Assembly (NCBI GenBank): GCA_964632945.1
Contig: CAZWCX010000029.1
Location: 1 to 64,000, forward strand
Origin: CAZWCX01 sp964632945
GTDB lineage: Bacteria; Planctomycetota; MHYJ01; WSZJ01; CAZWCX01
Direction of reading: 5' to 3'
Length of the DNA: 64,000 bases
How positions within the stretch are numbered: position 1 is the stretch's first letter; each line of letters begins with the position of its first letter. Positions 8,237 through 15,687 of this stretch are shown here, in pieces. Made by a program: the position numbers and the translations under genes. Below the pieces are notes generated by a model. That model ran no database searches. It had not been told where the DNA came from and saw only the letters and a list, made by a program, of their open reading frames with translations.

Positions 8237-9528
8237 CGCGGCAGGATCCTCCCGCCCGCGCGGACGGCGCGACGGACGGGCCCGGGGATCTCCTGCGCGC
8301 GGCCGTCGCCCGCGACCTGATCCGGGCGGAAGCCATCCCTGAGATCCTCGAAGAAGCCGCGCTCGCGGAGGAATTCCTCGGCCGGCCCTGCGCGCTCGGT
8401 CCGCTCTTGTGTCAACGGGGATGGCTCACCGTGGATAGTCTCCTCCATCTGGAGACGTCGCTGCGACGACGGGAGCGACTCTGTCCGGAATGCTGGTCCA
8501 CGCTGAACGTATACCCGCAGGCCGCGGAGTTCCATTGCGCCGGGTGCGGCGCCCGCCTGGCCACCCCCCGCGATCCCGCCGCGGAGGTCCTGGCGCCCGG
8601 GAGCGCGGAACCGGAACGGTCGCCCGCGCTGCTCGCGGAGGCGCGCCCGCTCCTGCGCCACCGTCACGCCTTCGAGCGGATGGGATATGCGGAAGTCGAA
8701 TTCCGCGCCGAGGGGGGAATGGGGGTGATCTACCGCGCGCTGCACCCGCTGCATCGCCGGCCCGTGGCGTTGAAGGTCCTGCGCCACGAATGGGCGGATG
8801 ACCCGCAGACCGTGCGGCGCTTCTTCCGCGAGGCGCGCGCCGCCGCCCGCGTGCGCCATCCCCACCTCGTCGCCCTCCTCCATGCCGGGTTCGCCTCGGG
8901 GTTCCACTTCCTCGTCCTGGAGTGGATCGACGGCGAAGATCTCGCGCAGGTCGTGGCGCGGACCGGACCCCAGGATCCGCGTCGCGTGCTCACCTGGGGC
9001 CAGCAGATCGCGGGTGCGCTCGAGGCGGTGCACGCCGCAGGAATGGTCTTTCGCGACCTGAAACCGTCGAACCTCCTCCTCCAGGCGGATGGCGAAGTCC
9101 GCTTGACCGACTTCGGCCTCATGCGCGCGGCCGTCCCCTCCACCCCCTCCCGCATCACCGCGGCGGGACAGGTGGTCGGGACCCTGCCCTACATGTCGCC
9201 GGAACAGTACCGTGACTCACGCTGCGCCCGTCCCGCGGGGGACCTCTACGCCCTCGGCGCGACACTGTTTCATTTGCTGACGGGCCGGCCGCCGTTCTTC
9301 GGCGAGTCGTTCGCCTCGATCGCCCGTAAACTGACCGCCGGCGAGACTCCGCGGCTGGAACGTTGCGCGCCCGCCGTGGCCGCCCTGGTGAATCGCCTCC
9401 TCTCGGCGGACCCCGTCGCCCGTGGGCGTGCGGCCGAACCGCTGTCGCGACAGTTCGCCCGACTGCTCGAAGGGGATTGCGCATCGCCTTCAACAGACGC
9501 AACTTGCGACCGCGGGAATTCTGGGTGA
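8233..9528 (+). CDS. Ser/Thr protein kinase with zinc ribbon and HRD-to-FRD change
   Basis: A 431-residue soluble kinase translationally coupled to the preceding one. Residues 15-80 form a helical region and 84-105 a zinc ribbon (CPEC...CAGC). The kinase domain covers about 150-410: EGGMGV loop, K181 in VALKVL, DFG 293-295, GTLPYMSPEQ. The catalytic loop reads VFRDLKPSN, so the usual His of HRD is Phe (273), while the catalytic Asp 275 and Lys 277 remain; activity may be altered but is not excluded. No transmembrane helix is seen. The same N-terminal layout occurs in the kinase at 12955, indicating a related pair that brackets the prepilin-like/immunity-like genes. Confidence 0.88.
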   Translation: MTRQDPPARADGATDGPGDLLRAAVARDLIRAEAIPEILEEAALAEEFLGRPCALGPLLCQRGWLTVDSLLHLETSLRRRERLCPECWSTLNVYPQAAEFHCAGCGARLATPRDPAAEVLAPGSAEPERSPALLAEARPLLRHRHAFERMGYAEVEFRAEGGMGVIYRALHPLHRRPVALKVLRHEWADDPQTVRRFFREARAAARVRHPHLVALLHAGFASGFHFLVLEWIDGEDLAQVVARTGPQDPRRVLTWGQQIAGALEAVHAAGMVFRDLKPSNLLLQADGEVRLTDFGLMRAAVPSTPSRITAAGQVVGTLPYMSPEQYRDSRCARPAGDLYALGATLFHLLTGRPPFFGESFASIARKLTAGETPRLERCAPAVAALVNRLLSADPVARGRAAEPLSRQFARLLEGDCASPSTDATCDRGNSG

Positions 9529-9563
9529 GATCAGCGCGGACGAAATCGTATTCCGTCCATGGA

Positions 9564-9622
9564 CCGGCGACCGAACCCGGCCGGGTCCTCCGAATCGCTT
9601 CCTCTCCGGCGACCGGACCCGG
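9564..9622 (+). promoter_or_regulatory. Operator-like direct repeats 42 bp apart, with 12-bp palindrome
   Basis: Two 17-bp copies of CCGGCGACCGRACCCGG (9564-9580 and 9606-9622) match at 16 of 17 positions. They start exactly 42 bp apart, four helical turns, so they face the same side of the DNA. A perfect 12-bp palindrome (ACCCGGCCGGGT, 9575-9586) overlaps the first copy. They lie just ahead of the prepilin-like gene, whose own Shine-Dalgarno (GGAGGA) follows at about 9661. They could be a repressor site for the toxin-like operon. Confidence 0.45.
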
Positions 9623-9673
9623 AGAAACGGTTCGGCGGACGAATGGACCGATGGCCCGAGCGGAGGACCGAAG

Positions 9674-12379
9674 ATGAGGCAACGACACGCGACGCGGGGC
9701 GTGAGTTCGACGGAATACCTGATCCTGGTCGTCGCGTTGATCGCGGCCGTCGTGATCGCGGCGACCCTGTTCGCGCGCCGCGGCTCGGAGCGCCTGGCCG
9801 CATCCTCCCGGGCGCTCGACGGGCAGCCCATCCCCGGAGCTTCCTCTGTGGGGAGCGTCGGATCGATAGGGGAACCGATCGCGGGCGAGTCGCTGCCATC
9901 GGGCGGCGGCGGGGGCGGGCGCGGAACCCCGACTCCGGACGGGGGTGCGATCACCATCGGCGGAGGCGGCTCCGGCGGATTCAGCCCGGATGCGTTCCTC
10001 GCCAAACAGCAGAAGCTCGAGCTGGAGGCGCTGAAGGCCCTCGCCGAGGGCCGAAAAGTCAGGCGCAATCCCAAGTCCGGAGCGATCGAGTGGATCGAAG
10101 AAGGCCCGCCGAATCTCCTGGGGCCCGGACCGGGTGAAGATCTCGAGGCCAAGGGCCTTCCCGTCGGCGTCGGCCGGCCCGACGAAGCCCCCCAGGATCT
10201 CGCGGATGCGATCGAGACCCTGCAGCAGAATGGGAGCGACGACGAAGGCGATCGGAAGGCCGCGGCGAACCTGCTGGCCCGCTACTCGATCCGGTACATC
10301 ACCGTCGAATTGGATCAGACGAAACGGTACCAGGTGCCCGGGGGCCGCACGTTCAGCCACGTGCGGGCGCAACGGATCGTGGATCGGCGCCTGGTCGAAA
10401 CGGCGCAGCAGAATGGCCAGCAACTGCCTCCGGAGGAGTCCTGGCTCCGGACCGCACGGGGAAACGGGGACCCCGGCAAGGTCGTGGTCATCGATCAGAA
10501 GGGTCTCCGGGCCATCCTCGAATCCCGTGGGGACGTCCTCATGGGCCAGGGCCACCTCGACCCGAACGAGGTCCTGGAGTTCCTGACCGCCGCGATCTCC
10601 CGAGGGGTTCCCTTGACGAGCGAAGGCGATTGGCAGGAGTTCCTCGTCTCGTTCGAACCCCGGATCCGGAAGAAAGGCGCCGTGGTCCGTTACCGGGTCG
10701 GCGTTCGGATCGATGCGCACGGGGTGGTCAAGGATGTGGAGCTGAGAGCAAGTCCCGTCACCCTGGACAGGGACCTGGTCGGAGAGATCCTCGCCGGGAA
10801 CCCCGGACTCTCGCCCGAGGCGTTGCTCCATGTCGATCGCGACGGCAACGGCAAGCCGCTCTTCCTGACCACGGGAATCTGGCGCACCGGCTTCCGACGG
10901 ATCCTCGAGGATCATCGAGGAGACTTCGAGTACTGGGAGATCGAGCCCCACCGGGTCCCGGGGCTGATCTTCCACGCGCTGCAACGCGGGCAGGTTGTGG
11001 GGCGCGAGCTCGAACATGCGGAGGACGTGATCCGGGTCGAGGTCGGCGACAAGACCCATTACCTATGGGTGATGAAAGGTCCGAACGGCTCGATCGTCAC
11101 GGCGGGGGCGGCGCGCAAGGTCCGACTGAAGGATTCGTCGGACCCCAATCGATCGTTCAAGGACGTCGTACTCGAGGGATTCGGCGGGACGCTGAACGAT
11201 GCCGAAGGCGAGGCGAAGCGGCTGATCGGCAAGAAGGCCTGGCCGTACGTCGCCGGCGTCGCGAGCGGAACCGCCAAGGGATTCGCCAGCATCGGGGATG
11301 GGATCATCGCCGGCAGCGTCGAAATGCTGGAGGTCGGACGCGACTGGGTGGCGTACCGCGTCCTGCGTTCCGAGGCGGAATCGTCCGGCAACTGGGAAGT
11401 CTTCGACAACTACGACCCGCAGAGCAGCCTGTTCGGCATCACCAAGGAAGGGAAATGGGGGGAAGTGATCGAGGGCTCGGTGACGGTCGTCTTGCGCGAT
11501 GCCAAGGCCGCCCCGTCCGCCGTGAAACATCTGATCCAGGAGGTTGCGTCCGGGGAGCCCGAGAGAGTCCAACGGGCCCTGGAAGACCTGAGCAACGCCG
11601 GCGTCCACGGGTTCGCCGTTGCGATCAGCACGACCCAGGGCATTCGCTGGTTGCGCTTCGAGCCCAAGGCGCCGAAGCTTCCCAAGTTGGGACCGGACTC
11701 CGGCGATGCCACCGGACTCCGCCCGGGCAAGACGCAGCTTCCGCAGCCCCTGACGCCCGAGGCCAAGGCGCTGCGCAGGCTGGGCGAGGCGCTCGGGACC
11801 GAGAACGTGAAGGGACTCTCCCCGGACCTGGCGAGCGTCCTCGACCGGCTCGACGACAAGACCCTGGGGTGGTTCAAGGGACTGTCCCCGGACGAGCTCC
11901 AGCAGATGGCGAAACTGGCCAGGAGCCACCCGAAGGCGCTGGCGCGCCCGGAACGAAGCGTGAAGCCCGGCGCCAACCCCGAGGATCCATCGCAATTGAA
12001 GGGCACGTACTCGGACGGTACCCAGGCGTGGCACGGCTCGGTGGAGGACAAGCTCGGCACTCCCAAGGCGGGGGATTGGGTGGAGAACCAGGTTCTGCAC
12101 AAGTGGGACCATCACAACCATCGTCCCTACCAGGTTCGCGTCTTCACCCGGACGCCGGAAGGGCAGAAAGTCGCGATCGACATCGACCTCACCGAACACA
12201 ACATGCCCCATGTACACAAGGCGCCGCACTATCACGTCTATGTAGAGAGCAATCCGAACCGGCCCGAGGTGACCAGTTGGACGAAGGGGAAGACGTACTT
12301 CGAGGGCATCCCGGAGTTCGACGAGGCCGGCAGGTATCTGGGTCCGACGAAGAGGCTGACGGAGAAGCCGCCGAAATAG
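9674..12379 (+). CDS. Large protein with type IV prepilin-like N-terminus and toxin-like C-terminal domain
   Basis: A 901-residue protein starting at ATG 9674 (GGAGGA upstream). Residues 1-9 look like a short prepilin leader ending in Arg-Gly. The mature end starts VSSTEYLILVVALIAAVV, with Glu at +5 and Tyr at +6, followed by a 20-residue hydrophobic helix as in Flp/TadE-type pilins. A Gly/Ser-rich linker (about 75-110) leads into a long alpha/beta region. The last 120 residues are a distinct His-rich domain (KWDHHNHRPY, DLTEHNMPHVHKAPHYH) with acidic residues between, resembling a metal-dependent nuclease or another polymorphic-toxin tip. I cannot assign a named family. A small gene 12 bp downstream looks like an immunity protein. 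A toxin delivered or anchored by the pilin secretion route is an inference; a scaffold protein is the alternative. Confidence 0.7.
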   Translation: MRQRHATRGVSSTEYLILVVALIAAVVIAATLFARRGSERLAASSRALDGQPIPGASSVGSVGSIGEPIAGESLPSGGGGGGRGTPTPDGGAITIGGGGSGGFSPDAFLAKQQKLELEALKALAEGRKVRRNPKSGAIEWIEEGPPNLLGPGPGEDLEAKGLPVGVGRPDEAPQDLADAIETLQQNGSDDEGDRKAAANLLARYSIRYITVELDQTKRYQVPGGRTFSHVRAQRIVDRRLVETAQQNGQQLPPEESWLRTARGNGDPGKVVVIDQKGLRAILESRGDVLMGQGHLDPNEVLEFLTAAISRGVPLTSEGDWQEFLVSFEPRIRKKGAVVRYRVGVRIDAHGVVKDVELRASPVTLDRDLVGEILAGNPGLSPEALLHVDRDGNGKPLFLTTGIWRTGFRRILEDHRGDFEYWEIEPHRVPGLIFHALQRGQVVGRELEHAEDVIRVEVGDKTHYLWVMKGPNGSIVTAGAARKVRLKDSSDPNRSFKDVVLEGFGGTLNDAEGEAKRLIGKKAWPYVAGVASGTAKGFASIGDGIIAGSVEMLEVGRDWVAYRVLRSEAESSGNWEVFDNYDPQSSLFGITKEGKWGEVIEGSVTVVLRDAKAAPSAVKHLIQEVASGEPERVQRALEDLSNAGVHGFAVAISTTQGIRWLRFEPKAPKLPKLGPDSGDATGLRPGKTQLPQPLTPEAKALRRLGEALGTENVKGLSPDLASVLDRLDDKTLGWFKGLSPDELQQMAKLARSHPKALARPERSVKPGANPEDPSQLKGTYSDGTQAWHGSVEDKLGTPKAGDWVENQVLHKWDHHNHRPYQVRVFTRTPEGQKVAIDIDLTEHNMPHVHKAPHYHVYVESNPNRPEVTSWTKGKTYFEGIPEFDEAGRYLGPTKRLTEKPPK

Positions 12380-12391
12380 GGAGACGGAATC

Positions 12392-12958
12392 GTGACGTTT
12401 TTCTTCTACGGCGGCATCGAGCGAATCGGCGAATCGTCGGCGGTGCACGCGACGCTGCTCGGCCTCGCCGCGGAGTCCGGTCTTTCCCTGGTCATGCGCG
12501 ATCGCATCGGAACGTGCAGCGCCGAGCAACTGCTGCGGGTCGACCGCGGGTTCGACTTGTACGAACTGATCGCTCCGCCGGATCTCGAGCCCTACGATCT
12601 CTTCTACGGCAACTTCGAGGACGAGGGGATGACCGCGCACTACCGGCGCATCGCCCGGGATCTCGGCGTCATCGACGCGGACCAACTCGAGTTTCGCAGC
12701 CGGGAGGAGGTGGACGCCGCCTACGCGAGATCGTGCGGCGACCTCCCCGGTCTGAGGTTCATCCGGGCCGCGCTCCGGCGCCTCGGCGACCACGCGCAGA
12801 TCTTTTGCCTCGATCATGACTTCGACAATCGTTTCGGCTGCACCGACGTGTGCGGGAGCGAGGAGGAACTGCTCGCGGCGGCGTGGGGGACGATCGCGTT
12901 CGGGTACACGTGGCCGAACCTTCGACTCCGGCACGAGCCCAAGGAGAAGCAATCATGA
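12392..12958 (+). CDS. Candidate immunity protein for the upstream toxin-like protein
   Basis: A 188-residue, acidic, soluble protein with no signal peptide or membrane helix; I do not recognise the family. It starts at GTG 12392, 12 bp after the previous stop, with GGGAGA as ribosome binding site, and its last codons overlap the ATG of the next kinase (ATGA, 12955). Its size, acidity, cytosolic location and place immediately 3' of a modular protein with a distinct C-terminal domain fit the usual pattern of polymorphic-toxin immunity genes. Aromatic-rich N-terminus (MTFFFYGG) and a cysteine cluster (FGCTDVCGSEEE) near 150-156 are notable. The function is inferred from context only. Confidence 0.55.
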   Translation: MTFFFYGGIERIGESSAVHATLLGLAAESGLSLVMRDRIGTCSAEQLLRVDRGFDLYELIAPPDLEPYDLFYGNFEDEGMTAHYRRIARDLGVIDADQLEFRSREEVDAAYARSCGDLPGLRFIRAALRRLGDHAQIFCLDHDFDNRFGCTDVCGSEEELLAAAWGTIAFGYTWPNLRLRHEPKEKQS

Positions 12959-15450
12959 CCGCCGTACGCGATTGCGCCGTGGCCATCGCCGCCCAGGCGG
13001 TGTTGCGCGCCCCCGCCGACCGCATCACCGCCTGTCGGGACGCGGGCCGACGCCAGGGCATCGCGTTTCCGGACGTCCTCGTGAAGGAACGCGTCGTGCG
13101 CGCGGACGAAGCCGAGGCCCTGGGTCGGGCCGCGGAATATCTGCTCACCGGCGATCACCTGACCGCCTGCTCCCGGTGCCAGGTCCAGGCGATCGGACCG
13201 TCGGGGGCACGACCGGTCTGTCCGGCCTGCGGCGGATCGATGCGCCGGGGGGCCCTGTGGCAGGCGCAACGGCTGCTCGTCGACCCCGGCTCCGGGTCCG
13301 AATTGCGCCGGATCGTCCACGATCTTCGGACCCGTGTGCAGACCGAGGAACGCGTGCGGGAAGCGAGCCGCATGCGGGGCGAAGGAAAGCTCGCGTCGCG
13401 ACCGGAAGCCGAACTCGCGCCCGCGGCGCCGCCGTGCACCGCCCCCGCGCTGGGCCCCTATGCGCTCGAATCCCTCGTGGGTCGCGGTTCCTCCAGCTAT
13501 GTCTATCGCGCGCGCGACCGGCGCGACGGACGGGTCGTAGCCCTCAAGTTGCTCTGGTTTCATCCCGACGAGGATCCCGCGCGCGTGCAGGAGCGCCTCG
13601 CCAGGCTGCGTCGCGAGGCGGAGCTTGCGGGCGGACTGGACCATCCCCATCTGGTCGGCACCGGGCCGCTGGAGCAGGACGGCGGCTGGCACTTCCTCAC
13701 CATGCCCTTGATCGAGGGTCCGACACTGGCGGACGTGCTTCAGGCCCGCGCCCGTGCCGGTCTCGAGGACGTCTTGCCGCTGCTCGCCGCCCTGGGTGAC
13801 GTCGCCCGGGGGCTGCACTTCGCGCATTGTCGCGGCGTCCTGCACCGGGACGTGAATCCGCGGAACATCCTGTTCGATGCCGCAGGCGTGGCGTACCTCG
13901 TCGATTTCGGGGCCGCCCGACCGATGGCATCCGACTCCACGCTCACCCGACCGCAGGAGATTCTCGGCACGGTCGGCTACGTCGCGCCCGAACGGCTGGA
14001 GTCCGAGTCCCGCGCCGCCGTCGCGGGGGACGTCTACTCCCTGGGTGTGGTGCTCCACGAAATCCTCACCGGGGCGCTGCCGTACCCCAAGGAGGCCCCG
14101 ATCCGGCTGCTCGCCCGCATGCATCGCGAACGTCCGAACCCGCCCAGCGCGAGCCTGCCGGGGATCCCCGAGGCGCTCGATCGCCTGGTGTTGCAGGCGC
14201 TCGATCTCGACCCCGGTCGCCGGCCCGCAAGCGCGCTGGACTTCGCGCAGCAACTCGCGGACGCCGTGAAGTCCGGCGAGGAGCCCGCGGAGCGGCCGAC
14301 CCATGCGCCCGAGCCTATCGCGGCCTCCGCTCCCCGGCGCACGCCCTTTCTCGCCTTCCTCGCCGGCGCACTCACCACGGCCGCAGGCTTTCTGCTTCTC
14401 GTCCCGGAACCCGCGAGCCCCGGCGAAGCGAATCCGGCGGAACTCGAAGCGCGCATCGCCGCGCTCTCCCGGATCGCGGAGGCGGGCGAATCGTACGCCG
14501 GTCGGCGCGCCGAAGCCGAGTGGACGCTGCTGCGGGCGGACCACGTCTCCGGGATCTCCGCTGCGGACCGTCGGTTGCTCCGAGCGCGGTTCGCCTGGAG
14601 TCAGGGAGACTTCCCCGGCGTCCTTGCCGCGTTGGAGGGCCGGAGGGTCGGTGCGTCGCCCGCGGAGTCGATCCTCGACGGTCTCGCGGGTTGGTTCCTG
14701 GATCTGCGGGGGGAGGCCGACGGCCGTTGGCCTGCGGAACGACGCGCCGCCGTGCTCGCCGAGTGGGAAGCCCTTCGCCGCACCGATGCGGAATCCGTGA
14801 TGGGCCGCTACCTGGCGGCGTTGGAATCGCTGATCAGCGGCGACCGGATCGCCGCGTTCGACGGTTTTCATCGCCTGGCGCGCGCATCCGGCGCTCCCCC
14901 CGAGGCCGCGGTGCTGGAGGTCTGGACCGCGCTGCGGGAAGGGGCACACCCGGTCGCGGGCGCGTTGCTGGATGCCCTCGAATCCCAACGACCGACGGAT
15001 CCGCTCGTGGTCTATGCTCGCGCGGCCGTCCTCGAGCAGGCGGGCGACCTCGACGCGGCCCTGCAAGCCGCCGGGCGGTTGGCGGAACGATGGCCGCGTA
15101 TGCCCGAGGGGCCGATGCTGCAAGGGATGGCCCTGCTGCAACGCGGCGAGCCCGACCGCGCCGCGGAGGCCCTGGCGGAAGCCATTCGCAGGGACCCGCT
15201 CCTGGCCGCCGCCCACCAACTCCGCGCGACTGCGCTGCGGTGCGCCGACCGCGCCTGCGAAGCGGTGGCGGCCGCCTCCGCCGCGATCTCCTGCGCGCCG
15301 AAGCGTCCTGGGCCGCTCTTGGCCCGCGCACTGGCCCTCCATGCGCACGGCGAATCCGAAGCAGCAGAGGCGGAGATGCGGCGGATGCTGGAGCGGTTCC
15401 CCGAAGCGCCGCTGGCCGAGGAGGTCCGCTCCATCCTGGAGAGCCGGTAA
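12955..15450 (+). CDS. Membrane Ser/Thr protein kinase with zinc ribbon and TPRs
   Basis: An 831-residue kinase coupled to the immunity-like gene by an ATGA overlap. Zinc ribbon at 72-92 (CSRC...CPAC). Kinase domain at about 168-440: GRGSSSYV glycine loop, VALK lysine K198, HRDVNPRN catalytic loop (HRD 297-299), DFG 317-319, GTVGYVAPE. The catalytic-loop Lys that normally follows HRDx is Asn 301, so phosphotransfer may be weakened. One membrane helix around 463-482 (FLAFLAGALTTAAGFLLLV), then TPR-like helical repeats. The N-terminal region resembles that of the kinase at 8233. Sharing a transcript with the prepilin-like and immunity-like genes suggests it senses or regulates that system. Confidence 0.88.
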   Translation: MTAVRDCAVAIAAQAVLRAPADRITACRDAGRRQGIAFPDVLVKERVVRADEAEALGRAAEYLLTGDHLTACSRCQVQAIGPSGARPVCPACGGSMRRGALWQAQRLLVDPGSGSELRRIVHDLRTRVQTEERVREASRMRGEGKLASRPEAELAPAAPPCTAPALGPYALESLVGRGSSSYVYRARDRRDGRVVALKLLWFHPDEDPARVQERLARLRREAELAGGLDHPHLVGTGPLEQDGGWHFLTMPLIEGPTLADVLQARARAGLEDVLPLLAALGDVARGLHFAHCRGVLHRDVNPRNILFDAAGVAYLVDFGAARPMASDSTLTRPQEILGTVGYVAPERLESESRAAVAGDVYSLGVVLHEILTGALPYPKEAPIRLLARMHRERPNPPSASLPGIPEALDRLVLQALDLDPGRRPASALDFAQQLADAVKSGEEPAERPTHAPEPIAASAPRRTPFLAFLAGALTTAAGFLLLVPEPASPGEANPAELEARIAALSRIAEAGESYAGRRAEAEWTLLRADHVSGISAADRRLLRARFAWSQGDFPGVLAALEGRRVGASPAESILDGLAGWFLDLRGEADGRWPAERRAAVLAEWEALRRTDAESVMGRYLAALESLISGDRIAAFDGFHRLARASGAPPEAAVLEVWTALREGAHPVAGALLDALESQRPTDPLVVYARAAVLEQAGDLDAALQAAGRLAERWPRMPEGPMLQGMALLQRGEPDRAAEALAEAIRRDPLLAAAHQLRATALRCADRACEAVAAASAAISCAPKRPGPLLARALALHAHGESEAAEAEMRRMLERFPEAPLAEEVRSILESR

Positions 15451-15596
15451 CGGAGTCGCCGGGTTGATCGCGTCCAACCGCGCCCGCACGGTGGCCGGGG
15501 CTGGATTCGGTGTGGAAGCCTCACTCTTGGGTCTTCCATCTTGAGATCCTGGGTTCGGCCGAGGCGATTTTCGCGCCCGGCGAGGCGCGCGGAGGA

Positions 15597-15618
15597 GGCG
15601 ATGCCCCGGTGCATCGCC
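15597..15618. terminator. Hairpin between convergent kinase genes
   Basis: An 8-bp perfect stem GGCGATGC/GCATCGCC with a 6-nt loop lies in the 237-bp gap where two kinase genes converge. It can act on both strands. There is no T run on either side, so Rho-independent function is doubtful. The rest of the gap is non-coding. Confidence 0.4.
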
Positions 15619-15687
15619 GACGACGGGCAACGAAGACCGGGGCGAAAAGCGACCGGACCAGCCGAGGAGATCAAGATTGAAGCCCCA

